Positions 1-6,524 of a stretch of DNA of 17,780 bases are shown piece by piece. Source of the stretch: Epsilonproteobacteria bacterium 4484_65 (GTDB lineage Bacteria > Campylobacterota > Campylobacteria > Campylobacterales > Sulfurovaceae). The notes beneath the pieces are model-generated. The model was not told the origin of the DNA. It saw nothing but the letters and a program-made list of their open reading frames with translations, and ran no database searches. The position numbers and the translations under genes are program-made. Location of the stretch: positions 1-17,780 of the forward strand of contig NATJ01000031.1 in assembly GCA_002085305.1 (NCBI GenBank), given 5' to 3'. Position 1 is the stretch's first letter; every line of letters begins with the position of its first letter.

Positions 1-270
1 ATATACTGTGGGAGAGTTAATATTCCCCTCCTGTCCTCCAATACCAAAAGAGAACTTCAGTCCATCATCCCCTCCATTTTGAAGATCATGACAGGTAGCA
101 CAAGAGATGGTTCCATCTCTGGAAAGGATAGGATCAAAGAAGAGTCTCTTTCCCAGTTGAACCTTCTTGGCATCCACTTTTATCTCATTGGGAATAGGCT
201 TAATGGGAGCAGAGAAAAGTATTGTAGTAAAACAAAATGCACTTATGATCAGTCCAACTATACTTTTCAC
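1..270 (-). CDS. Di-heme cytochrome c peroxidase family protein, N-terminal part
   Basis: Reading the minus strand from a GTG at 268-270 gives 90 open codons to the window edge, so the gene is cut off there. Residues 1-21 are a signal peptide (MKSIVGLIISAFCFTTILFSA). Then come LGKRLFFDPILSRDG and a c-type heme site CATCH, followed by GGDDGLKFSFGIGG and NSPTVY. This order is the start of the bacterial di-heme cytochrome c peroxidase/MauG family, periplasmic enzymes that reduce hydrogen peroxide with electrons from cytochrome c. It begins 30 bp after the argB stop and is probably last in that operon. No other start exists between the GTG and an in-frame stop at 301-303, so GTG is well supported. 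The second heme site and catalytic residues lie outside the window, so a related di-heme protein that is not a peroxidase cannot be excluded. Confidence 0.88.
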   Translation of the reverse strand, partial: MKSIVGLIISAFCFTTILFSAPIKPIPNEIKVDAKKVQLGKRLFFDPILSRDGTISCATCHDLQNGGDDGLKFSFGIGGQEGNINSPTVY

Positions 271-279
271 TCTCTTCTT

Positions 280-287
280 CCCCCCCC
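280..287 (-). repeat. Poly-G tract (G8) in the ribosome-binding region of the peroxidase gene
   Basis: Eight consecutive C on the plus strand, read as G8 on the coding strand of the downstream peroxidase gene, lie 10 to 17 bases before its GTG start. The tract overlaps or replaces the Shine-Dalgarno sequence (G8 then AAGAAGAGA then GTG). Poly-G tracts of this length are known slippage sites in Campylobacter and Helicobacter; whether this one varies is not shown. Confidence 0.6.
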
Positions 288-300
288 TCTGTTTATTATT

Positions 301-1152
301 TTAAAGTTCGATACAAGTTCCTACACCTGAGCTTGTCAATATTTCAAGAAGCAATGAATGCTCCACACGACCATCGATGATATGTGCTTTTTTCACCCCG
401 CCTCTTAATGCTTCTATACACGCATCTACTTTAGGTACCATACCCCCTTGTATCGTACCATCAGTTTTCAATGCTTCTGTTTTTTCTATGCTTAGGTTAG
501 TAATGAGTTTCATATCTTTATTGAGGACACCCGGAGTGTCTGTTAAAAAGAGTACTTTTCTTGCTTCAAGTGCTACTGCTATCTTACTGGCTGCAAGATC
601 AGCATTGATATTAAAACCGGGATGACCTATAGTGCTACTCCCTGCAATAGGTGCGATGACAGGTACTGCTCCATCTTCGATAATATTATTAACGATCTCC
701 GGATTGATATGTTCTATCATCCCCGTATAGCCAAAGTTTTCAAAATCTTTGGGAATACCTTTTAAAAAGCCACCATCTTTCCCGGAGATACCGATGGCTT
801 TTGTGCCGTGATTATCAAGTAGGGAGACTATCTCTTTGTTGATCTCTCCAGAGAGTACCATTTCAGCAATACGCATCACCTCTTTTGTAGTCACTCTCTG
901 TCCATCGACAAACTTCGTATCTACCCCCAGGTCAGCCAAAAGGTTGGTAATACTTTTCCCACCGCCATGTACGATGATAGGTTTCATTCCTACAAGGTGC
1001 AATAAAACGATATCTTGTGCAAACTGCTCTTTGAGTTCAGAACTTGTTTGTGCAGCACCACCATACTTGATCACAATTTTTTCATTGGCAAATTTTTTAA
1101 TAAATGGTAACGCATCAAGCAGCGTTTTTACTACATCAATTTTATCTTTCAC
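301..1152 (-). CDS. argB: Acetylglutamate kinase
   Basis: Phosphorylates N-acetylglutamate with ATP, the second step of arginine synthesis, in the cytoplasm. The 283-residue protein is normal length for the amino acid kinase family. Seen motifs: KYGGAA (29-34), the glycine-rich phosphate loop VHGGGKSI (61-68), GISGKDG (121-127), the substrate segment NINADLAASK (181-190), FLTDTPGVL (202-210), and the C-terminal QGGMVPKV plus HIIDGR. The start is a GTG at 1150-1152 with AAGGA seven bases upstream inside the end of lpxK; the two genes overlap by 11 bp, which implies coupled translation. Another arginine gene, argD, lies far downstream in the window in a separate operon, so the pathway is scattered here, as is common in this phylum. 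Confidence 0.97.
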   Translation of the reverse strand: MKDKIDVVKTLLDALPFIKKFANEKIVIKYGGAAQTSSELKEQFAQDIVLLHLVGMKPIIVHGGGKSITNLLADLGVDTKFVDGQRVTTKEVMRIAEMVLSGEINKEIVSLLDNHGTKAIGISGKDGGFLKGIPKDFENFGYTGMIEHINPEIVNNIIEDGAVPVIAPIAGSSTIGHPGFNINADLAASKIAVALEARKVLFLTDTPGVLNKDMKLITNLSIEKTEALKTDGTIQGGMVPKVDACIEALRGGVKKAHIIDGRVEHSLLLEILTSSGVGTCIEL

Positions 1153-2071
1153 TACAATATCCTTCTAAATAATCATCTATTTTTATAAAAATTTCATTTT
1201 TGATCTCTAATTTTAACTTCATTTCAGAGATAGGCAACTTAAAGTCTTGTATCTTTACTTTATCTTTTGAGGTACAAAGCAAAGAACTTGCATTATGTTC
1301 TTCTAGAATTGTTTTAAGAGTTTTCTCATCAAAATAGGCATGATCTTCCAAATAAACCTTTTCAACCACACCTTCAGGCAAATATTTATCTAATCTTGCA
1401 GGGTTTGAGATAGCCGTGACCAGTACCATACGTTCACTAAGATCTTCAAACGATACAACACGTTTAAAATCATCACCCTCTTTGGCAATAATATCTGCAT
1501 ATTTACGATTAAAATAAAATTCCCTAAATGCTCCCGCAGGAAAAGGAAGATAGTTTTTAATGTTTTGTGGTTCAAGCAGTATTTCAAACTTTTTTATATC
1601 AACACGGTTAAATCCATCATCCAGAATAATAAACTTTGCACCTTGTTCTTTGGCTAATGCTATAGCATCCTGCCTATCTTCACTGACGATGACGGAAGCC
1701 TCAGACACTGAACTGGCCATCAACATGGGCTCATCACCACTTTGAGTTACATCTACTAAAATTTCACCATTTCGACTTACTTCAACAAGCCCTTGACTTT
1801 TTCTACCATAACCACGGGAAATGATAGTTACATTTTTAAACCTGGAAGCTAAGGCAATGACAAAAGGGGTTTTACCAGAACCGCCTACAATGAGATTACC
1901 CACAGAAACGATGGGAATACCAAGATCTTTTTTAGGAACGATCATCCTTCTCAGTGACATGAAAACTCCATAAAATATAGAAAGAGGTAACAGCAGAAAG
2001 ATAATAGAAAAATGATACCATTTAGGTGCAAAAAACATCTGTTCAAAAAAAGCTGTCAAGAACACTTTCAT
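1142..2071 (-). CDS. lpxK: Tetraacyldisaccharide 4'-kinase (lipid A synthesis)
   Basis: Adds the 4'-phosphate to the lipid A disaccharide at the inner face of the cytoplasmic membrane. From the chosen start the protein has 309 residues. An N-terminal hydrophobic stretch (about 20-37) anchors it, followed by the P-loop VGNLIVGGSGKTP (57-69), SGDEPMLMA (111-119) and DDGF (151-154), in the order expected for LpxK. I chose ATG at 2069-2071, which overlaps the upstream stop as ATGA; a GTG six bases further up would add two residues. It overlaps both neighbours, so DUF455, lpxK and argB are almost certainly cotranscribed. The position after DDGF is N rather than the Q common in proteobacterial LpxK, a minor variation. 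Confidence 0.95.
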   Translation of the reverse strand: MKVFLTAFFEQMFFAPKWYHFSIIFLLLPLSIFYGVFMSLRRMIVPKKDLGIPIVSVGNLIVGGSGKTPFVIALASRFKNVTIISRGYGRKSQGLVEVSRNGEILVDVTQSGDEPMLMASSVSEASVIVSEDRQDAIALAKEQGAKFIILDDGFNRVDIKKFEILLEPQNIKNYLPFPAGAFREFYFNRKYADIIAKEGDDFKRVVSFEDLSERMVLVTAISNPARLDKYLPEGVVEKVYLEDHAYFDEKTLKTILEEHNASSLLCTSKDKVKIQDFKLPISEMKLKLEIKNEIFIKIDDYLEGYCSER

Positions 2072-2883
2072 GAACACTCTTTCGCACCCAGTTTTTTTAT
2101 CTCATCACAGGTAAATCCTGCCTCTTTCCTAGCATCCACATTGATATGAGGCCTATGTTTTGTAAGCAGTTTATAACGTTCAAGTATCTCAAAATAAACA
2201 CTCTCTTCCAGCCCCTCTTTTTTACAAAGGTACTTAAACCATTTGTCACCTTTATGTACATGTTCTATCTCTTCATCATAAATGACATTCAGTGCATCAA
2301 TGAGTTTTTTCACTAGTGGGTTTTTTCGTTTATTATCTAACTTCTTGATGATCTGCGGATTGACATCCAGTCCGGATGCTTCATAATAGCGAGGGATTAT
2401 TGCCATCCGGTCAAGTACAGCCTCTCTTGTATGTTCTGCTGCATCAAACAGTCCACAATGTACAGGAAAATCCCCATACTTGTAGCCTAACAATACCAAT
2501 AATTCATCTAACATTTTATAATGACGTATCTCATCTTCAGCAACGACTAGCCAGTCTATTTTATACTCAAGGGGCATCTCAGGAAAACGGTAGACTGCAT
2601 CCAGTGCCAAATCTATGGCAGAATACTCTATGTGCGCAATAGCATGTACTAACGTAGCCAAACCTTCTATACTGTCAAAATCCTTTCTGGCTGGCAGCTC
2701 TCTAGGATTTACAATGTGACACTTTGAAGCATATGAAGGGGTTTCAAACACAATTGGACTAAAATCATCTGCGCAACTAACCTCATTTTGGCTACAATAC
2801 TCCAAACACTGAATAGTCAATTTCTCTTTGAGATCAATATCATCACTGGCAATGGCTGTTTCTAAGACTTGATAAATATTCAT
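2068..2883 (-). CDS. Ferritin-like DUF455 family protein
   Basis: A 271-residue protein of the DUF455 family, which is predicted to fold as a ferritin-like four-helix bundle with a di-iron site; no reaction is established for the family as far as I know. Candidate metal ligands are seen in AHIEYSAIDLALD (83-95, E86), AEDEIRHY (115-122, E118 and H121) and DEEIEHVH (203-210, E204/E207 with H208/H210). It heads the minus-strand operon with lpxK and argB. The ATG at 2881-2883 has no Shine-Dalgarno: the bases before it on the coding strand are TTCCTT, and a perfect TATAAT ends five bases upstream, so the mRNA may be leaderless. A MiaE-like tRNA hydroxylase role is a fold-level guess only. Confidence 0.88.
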   Translation of the reverse strand: MNIYQVLETAIASDDIDLKEKLTIQCLEYCSQNEVSCADDFSPIVFETPSYASKCHIVNPRELPARKDFDSIEGLATLVHAIAHIEYSAIDLALDAVYRFPEMPLEYKIDWLVVAEDEIRHYKMLDELLVLLGYKYGDFPVHCGLFDAAEHTREAVLDRMAIIPRYYEASGLDVNPQIIKKLDNKRKNPLVKKLIDALNVIYDEEIEHVHKGDKWFKYLCKKEGLEESVYFEILERYKLLTKHRPHINVDARKEAGFTCDEIKKLGAKECS

Positions 2884-2888
2884 AAGGA

Positions 2889-2894
2889 ATTATA
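2889..2894 (-). promoter_or_regulatory. Candidate -10 box for a leaderless DUF455 transcript
   Basis: The minus strand reads TATAAT here, five bases before the ATG at 2883. A start site six or seven bases downstream would fall on or next to the A of the ATG. The whole gap to the divergent hydrolase gene is only 15 bp and also holds that gene's AAGGA (2884-2888). Confidence 0.45.
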
Positions 2895-2898
2895 ACTG

Positions 2899-3504
2899 AT
2901 GGAAATTAAAATACAACCTATGGGACCTTACCAAACCAACTGTTACATCGCTACCGTTGATGGAAAAGATTTCATCATCGACCCCGGAGTAGATGCAACA
3001 ACATGGGTTCTAAATAATGTCACTAACCCTGTAGCTATCTTAAACACCCATGGACATTTCGACCATGTATGGTCCAATGCAGAAATAAAAGAGAAACTCA
3101 AACTTCCACTCTACTGCCCTAAAGGTGATGTCTTCATGCTCACAGATGATCCACTGGGACAGGGTACCCCTAAAAGCACACCCGACTATGAAGTGGTAGG
3201 AGATGAGGAACTTACTCTTGAAGGGGTCAAGATCAAATACCGCCACTTCCCTGGACACACCCCGGGAAACTCCATCATCGAGATGGGTGACGTATGGTTC
3301 AGCGGAGACTTTCTCTTCCAGCAATCCATAGGAAGATGGGACTTCCCTGCTTCAAGCGGAGAAGATATGGTAAAAAGTTTAGAGAAAGCAATGGAGATAG
3401 AGGGTGACTATACCCTCTACCCCGGGCATGGATTAAGTACGACACTTAAAGCTGAACAAAGAGTCATTCCATTCTGGATAGATCAAGTAAAGAGGTCGCT
3501 ATAA
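2899..3504 (+). CDS. MBL-fold metallo-hydrolase, glyoxalase II-like
   Basis: A 201-residue soluble metallo-beta-lactamase-fold hydrolase, of the short type often annotated as hydroxyacylglutathione hydrolase-like. Metal ligands are all present: THGHFDH (50-56; H51, H53, D55, H56), H120 in FPGHTPG, D137 in SGDFLF and H177 in YPGHG. The SIGRWDFP motif (143-150) is typical of this group. The natural substrate cannot be told; short glyoxalase II-like proteins of this kind lack the C-terminal glutathione-binding domain, so a thioester or persulfide substrate is equally possible. ATG at 2899 is preceded by AAGGA at 2884-2888. It is transcribed alone, diverging from the DUF455 gene and converging on the thioesterase, with its promoter probably inside the DUF455 coding region. 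Confidence 0.92.
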   Translation: MEIKIQPMGPYQTNCYIATVDGKDFIIDPGVDATTWVLNNVTNPVAILNTHGHFDHVWSNAEIKEKLKLPLYCPKGDVFMLTDDPLGQGTPKSTPDYEVVGDEELTLEGVKIKYRHFPGHTPGNSIIEMGDVWFSGDFLFQQSIGRWDFPASSGEDMVKSLEKAMEIEGDYTLYPGHGLSTTLKAEQRVIPFWIDQVKRSL

Positions 3505-3537
3505 ATGCGTAGGGTGGATTTATCCACCTTACGCATT
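3504..3537. repeat. REP-like palindrome between convergent genes
   Basis: Two 16-base arms, 3504-3519 and 3522-3537, pair with one G-U and a two-base centre. The core GTAGGGTGGAT/ATCCACC resembles a palindromic family dispersed in many bacterial genomes. The last base of the hydrolase TAA is the first stem base, and the thioesterase stop with its last codons lies in the other arm. No long T run follows on either strand, so it is not a classical terminator but could still act as a bidirectional one. Confidence 0.7.
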
Positions 3538-3915
3538 GAGAACATGATTTTCCAATACAAAAGTAGTAAAATCACCTTCAAATACAAGCTTTTCACTCAC
3601 AAAAGCTTGTACTTTTATTTCTCTTTTTTTTCCTTTTTCACTCACTACTGTTGCCTTACACAAAACAGCATCTCCTACTTTCACAGGCGCTAAAAATTTC
3701 GAAGAGGATGCACCCAGTACCACATGAGGGTCATTGACTGCCGACATTGCTGCATAATCTGCTGCACCAAAGATAAATCCACCATGAATCAAACCTTGTT
3801 TGTCTGCTGTCATTTGTTGTGTAGTGTGGAGCAGTACTTCTGCATAATTTTCTTGGAGTTTTGTTACTTTACCACAGAGAGAGGTATTTATATTCAGGTG
3901 GGTGTTTAGTTGCAT
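3529..3915 (-). CDS. Hotdog-fold thioesterase (PaaI/4HBT type)
   Basis: A 128-residue protein of the hotdog-fold thioesterase superfamily, expected to hydrolyse acyl-CoA or acyl-ACP thioesters in the cytoplasm. The segment GLIHGGFIFGAADYAAM (41-57) carries the conserved HGG turn and an acidic residue (D53) in the usual catalytic helix; ASSSKFLAPVKVGD fits the following strands. ATG at 3913-3915 is preceded by AGGA with a five-base gap. An extended -10 lies 24 bases further up, so it is its own transcription unit. Its last codons (NA, stop) lie inside a palindromic repeat, so the C-terminus may have been reshaped by that element. The substrate is unknown. Confidence 0.88.
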   Translation of the reverse strand: MQLNTHLNINTSLCGKVTKLQENYAEVLLHTTQQMTADKQGLIHGGFIFGAADYAAMSAVNDPHVVLGASSSKFLAPVKVGDAVLCKATVVSEKGKKREIKVQAFVSEKLVFEGDFTTFVLENHVLNA

Positions 3916-3938
3916 AGTAATCCTATTAGGTTTTTAAG

Positions 3939-3947
3939 ATTATAGCA
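3939..3947 (-). promoter_or_regulatory. Extended -10 promoter for the thioesterase gene
   Basis: The minus strand reads TTTTGCTATAAT ending at 3939: a perfect TATAAT with the upstream TGn extension, typical of Campylobacterota sigma-70 promoters, which often lack a -35 box. The start of transcription would be near 3932, 17 bases before the ATG. Confidence 0.6.
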
Positions 3948-3969
3948 AAAAACTAAAACCTCCATCAAT

Positions 3970-4062
3970 CACACGAAGTGTGTCTGTCACTGTGAACACC
4001 CTTGAAAGCAAAGCGATTTGAGAGCAGTGACGATTTTTGCTTACTTTTTTTAAAAAAGTAAG
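3970..4062. repeat. Composite structured intergenic element
   Basis: The 247-bp gap between the thioesterase and the broken regulator contains three nested or adjacent inverted repeats. CACAC-GAA-GTGTG spans 3970-3982. GTCACTG (3986-3992) pairs with CAGTGAC (4025-4031), with weaker pairing inside (CTTGAA with TTTGAG). CTTACTTTTTT (4040-4050) pairs with AAAAAAGTAAG (4052-4062). No open reading frame of note covers it. It could be a dispersed repeat, an untranslated RNA structure or terminators; nothing here decides between them. The bases from 4063 to 4124 show nothing further. Confidence 0.45.
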
Positions 4063-4124
4063 AGAGAAACAACACCACAGTCAAAACAAAGGGAAATATT
4101 TAAAAATTATAAAAAATTGAAGAT

Positions 4125-4153
4125 GCATTCCCATCGGGGACGATGGGAACGAG
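4125..4153. repeat. REP-like hairpin (GCATTCCC...GGGAACGAG type)
   Basis: A perfect 9-bp stem, TTCCCATCG (4128-4136) with CGATGGGAA (4141-4149), around a GGGA loop, flanked by GCA and CGAG. The arrangement matches a REP-like palindrome family with GCATTCCCACGC and GCGTGGGAACGAG arms that I recognise from many bacterial genomes. It lies just after the stop of the broken regulator and could also serve as its terminator, although the nearest T run on the minus strand is about ten bases away. Confidence 0.6.
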
Positions 4154-4162
4154 TAGAAGATA

Positions 4163-4602
4163 TTAATACGAGAACTTATACCCTCTACGTCTTACAGTAT
4201 GAATAACCTGGAAGCCCAAGATACTCTTCAAACGCTTGCGTATCTGGTTGATCGCAACCTCAACCGTATTATCGCTCACATACTCGGGTTCTTCCCAAAG
4301 TGCATTAATGATCTCATCTTTAGAGAATACCCTTTGTTTACGAAGTGCAAGATAAGCCAAAATATCAAATGTTTTACCATTAAGTGAAACGATCTTATCA
4401 TCATACTCTAACCTGACTGTTGACGATAATTCTCTGTCAATATCATGATCTTTGTTTCACTCTTCTTCTTTTTCACTTCATTCACATAACGTTCAAGTGA
4501 AAACTTCACACCTTCATCTACAATGATCACAAGTTCATAGTGTCTTTCTTTTTCAAGTTCCTTAACATATTCGTCATTGAAACCTACTGTTAATATTCTC
4601 AT
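4163..4602 (-). pseudogene. Disrupted OmpR-type response regulator, HsrA/CosR-like
   Basis: Two minus-strand frames together resemble one regulator. From the ATG at 4602, 64 codons give a receiver-like N-terminus (MRILTVGFNDEY, then ELVIIVDEG and a KIMILTEN strand) that ends in a premature TAG at 4408. In another frame, open from about 4443 to a TAA at 4163, lies a winged-helix DNA-binding domain: VRLEYDDKIVSLNGKTFDIL, then LWEEPEYVSDNTVEVAINQIR and HTVRRRGYKFSY. The frames switch between about 4410 and 4443. The total, 440 bases, is far short of the roughly 220 codons usual for this family; the missing part corresponds to the second half of the receiver. The DNA-binding end closely recalls HsrA of Helicobacter pylori and CosR of Campylobacter. 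A deletion plus frameshift, real or from assembly, is the simplest reading; a stand-alone DNA-binding fragment from an internal TTG at 4360 is possible. Confidence 0.75.
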
Positions 4603-4640
4603 TTACTATACTATCCAATCTACTCAAAAAGTAAACAAAA

Positions 4641-4658
4641 CTTAAACAGAAACTTAAG
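4641..4658 (-). promoter_or_regulatory. Tandem TTAAG repeat upstream of the broken regulator
   Basis: The minus strand reads CTTAAG, six bases, TTTAAG, 39 to 56 bases before the regulator ATG. HP1043/HsrA of H. pylori binds direct TTTAAG-like repeats, including its own promoter, so this may be a leftover autoregulatory site. The spacing here is one base longer than the pattern I recall, and AT-rich sequence makes chance matches likely. Confidence 0.3.
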
Positions 4659-4717
4659 TTTTTTCCACTTTTCTCTTTTAATAGCGTATTTATAGCGAAA
4701 TGTACCTTATTTAAAAA

Positions 4718-4738
4718 TAAAAGTAACTTTTAGTTTTT
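4718..4738. terminator. Weak AT-rich hairpin terminator near the end of cmoB
   Basis: TAAAAGT (4718-4724) and ACTTTTA (4726-4732) form a small stem; a G and six T follow on the plus strand, and five T follow on the minus strand. It lies 25 bases past the cmoB stop and could end that operon, though the stem is entirely weak pairs but one. Confidence 0.3.
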
Positions 4739-4756
4739 TGTGGTATTTTACTGCTT

Positions 4757-5662
4757 TTACAGTGATTTTATCGCTTTTATGTAAACTCTTTTAGGCGCAG
4801 GGTACCCTTCTACCGTCTTTGTAGGGTCATTGGGGTCAAGGAAGTCTTCAAGACTTTGGGTATCTATCCACTCTGTTTTTCTTTGTTCGTTTAGTTCAGT
4901 TTTCATTGTTTCCAATACTTCAACTGTTTCAAACCCTGCTCTATGGCACCAGTTTTTTAATGCATTGACCGTAGGCACAAAGTAAATATTTGGAATTTTG
5001 GAGTATCTGTCTTTAGGAGTAAGACACATCTCCTCTTCACCATCTATCATAAAAGTATCGAGTATCAGTTCTCCACCTTTGTTGAGTCCCTTAAAAAGTG
5101 ATTTTAGCATCGCAACAGGGTCTGACCTATGGTAGAGTACACCTAAACAAAAAAGTGTATCAAACTTGTGCTCATAAAACTCTACATGTTCTACACCCAG
5201 AAGTTCATAAATAATGTCACTTTTTATAAAATGGTTTAGAAACTGAAATTGGGAGTAATAGATAGCTGAGGGATCAAAACCTATAAGTTTTTTAGGTTCC
5301 TGTGAGAGCATACGAAAAAGATAGTAACCGTTATTGCATCCTATATCACCTACGGTCTTGTCTTTAAGATCAAAATGAGGTTCAAGTAAATTGTATTTGA
5401 TCTGGCTTTGCCACTCTGAGTCAATAAAGAGTTCATTGAACTGAAAGGGACCTTTACGCCAAGGTTTCATAAGCAAAGCTGTTTGCTTTATCTGCTCTGC
5501 CTCTTCATCCGAAAGATTTTCTATCTGAAGTTCTACCCTGTCACCAAGTGTAAACTCAATATTTGTGTACTCCGGTAAAGCTTTTATAGCTTCCTGATAG
5601 GGTCTGATATTTTTCCATGTAAGCCATTTCTGGCGTTCTTCTCTTAAACTGTCTAGATTCAT
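4757..5662 (-). CDS. cmoB: tRNA U34 carboxymethyltransferase
   Basis: CmoB uses carboxy-S-adenosylmethionine to convert 5-hydroxyuridine at the wobble position of tRNA to 5-carboxymethoxyuridine (cmo5U). The 301-residue protein is close to family length. Seen: MKPWRKGPFQFNELFIDSEW (65-84), the signature N-terminal block; the SAM-fold loop VGDIGCNNGYY (104-114); GFDPSAIYYSQF (128-139); and LGVLYHRSDPV. The ATG (5660-5662) directly follows the TAG of the cyclophilin gene without any gap, so translation is probably coupled, and the ribosome-binding site is weak. The partner CmoA, which makes carboxy-SAM, is not in this window. Confidence 0.95.
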   Translation of the reverse strand: MNLDSLREERQKWLTWKNIRPYQEAIKALPEYTNIEFTLGDRVELQIENLSDEEAEQIKQTALLMKPWRKGPFQFNELFIDSEWQSQIKYNLLEPHFDLKDKTVGDIGCNNGYYLFRMLSQEPKKLIGFDPSAIYYSQFQFLNHFIKSDIIYELLGVEHVEFYEHKFDTLFCLGVLYHRSDPVAMLKSLFKGLNKGGELILDTFMIDGEEEMCLTPKDRYSKIPNIYFVPTVNALKNWCHRAGFETVEVLETMKTELNEQRKTEWIDTQSLEDFLDPNDPTKTVEGYPAPKRVYIKAIKSL

Positions 5663-6202
5663 CTATTTTTTGATATACGCTTTCTTGATCGTTTGATTAA
5701 ACATAGGTCGATCACCAGGCGCAGTACTGACATTCTCTATCTTCTTGACTGCTTTTTGTCCCTTGATCACTTCACCAAATATCGTATATCCACCATTGAG
5801 GTGCGGTGTAGGAACTGTTGTGATAAAGAATTGACTACCGTTTGTGTTGGGACCGTGGTTTGCCATCGCCAATAAAAATGGTTTATTAAAAGTAAGATTG
5901 GGTGCATACTCATTCTTAAACTCTTTTTTCCAGATCGATGTACCACCTGTACCCGTACCTGTAGGGTCTCCACCCTGGATCATAAAACCTTTGATCACCC
6001 TGTGAAAGATATGCCCATTATAATATCCATTCTTCACATGGGTAACAAAATTTTCTACAGCTAAAGGTGCCGCTTTAGGATACATCTTAAGTTCGATCTT
6101 TCCTACATTTGTTTCCAAAACAACGATCGGTGCTTTTGTATCTGCAGCAACAAGATTCAATCCACCTAATAACATTAATCCAAGTATAAACTTTTTGATC
6201 AT
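5663..6202 (-). CDS. Peptidyl-prolyl cis-trans isomerase, cyclophilin type, exported
   Basis: Catalyses cis-trans isomerisation of proline bonds, here probably in the periplasm. Residues 1-20 form a signal peptide ending LNLVAA before D21. The cyclophilin core is complete: FHRVIKGFMIQGGDP (66-80), MANHGPNTNGSQFFIT (113-128) and HLNG (134-137), with R68, F73, Q76, F125 and H134 matching the active site. The 179 residues are normal for a bacterial cyclophilin plus signal. AGGAA precedes either a TTG at 6205 or the ATG at 6202; I use the ATG. It follows a small unknown gene by 16 bp and abuts cmoB, forming one operon. Why an exported folding helper is joined to a tRNA enzyme is not evident. Confidence 0.93.
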   Translation of the reverse strand: MIKKFILGLMLLGGLNLVAADTKAPIVVLETNVGKIELKMYPKAAPLAVENFVTHVKNGYYNGHIFHRVIKGFMIQGGDPTGTGTGGTSIWKKEFKNEYAPNLTFNKPFLLAMANHGPNTNGSQFFITTVPTPHLNGGYTIFGEVIKGQKAVKKIENVSTAPGDRPMFNQTIKKAYIKK

Positions 6203-6218
6203 CAATTCATTTCCTTTT

Positions 6219-6524
6219 TTATTTATGGTTTATAACATCATTTGCACATTTATCAATGTGTAACTCTTTCAACACTAATTCAAAAAATGCTCCACTATCT
6301 CTTTGAACTTCATCTGAAAATTCAATATAAATAGATTGTTTTTCTTCCTTGTGTTCTTTAGAGTTATCAAAACATTCTGGCTTGAGTCCTGTCTTTTTTT
6401 TGACTTTCTTCACTGCTGTTTCAATCTCTTCTCTTACTCCAGGATTATTGGTATATACCAAACTCATCCCGGCATAACACTCTTCCATTTTTACATTTGC
6501 AATAATTTCATCACATCTATTCAT
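6219..6524 (-). CDS. Hypothetical protein, small and charged
   Basis: A 101-residue soluble protein I do not recognise. It has no signal peptide or membrane segment, contains four cysteines (C4, C16, one in KPECFD and one in IDKCAND) and has a lysine-rich centre (KKVKKKTG, SKEHKEEK). I chose ATG at 6524: AAGGA sits eight bases before it, whereas the ATG at 6533 is fused to that same AAGGA and could not use it. A TATAAT lies about 75 bases upstream. It leads an operon with the cyclophilin (16 bp gap) and cmoB. The spaced cysteines could bind metal, but there is no CxxC pair to support this. Confidence 0.7.
   Translation of the reverse strand: MNRCDEIIANVKMEECYAGMSLVYTNNPGVREEIETAVKKVKKKTGLKPECFDNSKEHKEEKQSIYIEFSDEVQRDSGAFFELVLKELHIDKCANDVINHK

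Noticed and set aside
79..330. Plus-strand open frame of 83 codons
   Set aside because: It lies opposite the peroxidase N-terminus, which has a signal peptide and CATCH heme motif on the minus strand; the plus frame has no recognisable features.
377..1168. Plus-strand open frames over argB
   Set aside because: They mirror the conserved argB gene and show only translation of the opposite strand.
3505..3693. Plus-strand frame starting right after the hydrolase stop
   Set aside because: It begins inside the palindrome and runs antisense through the thioesterase gene, with a Phe/Ser-rich product typical of reversed Lys/Glu coding sequence.
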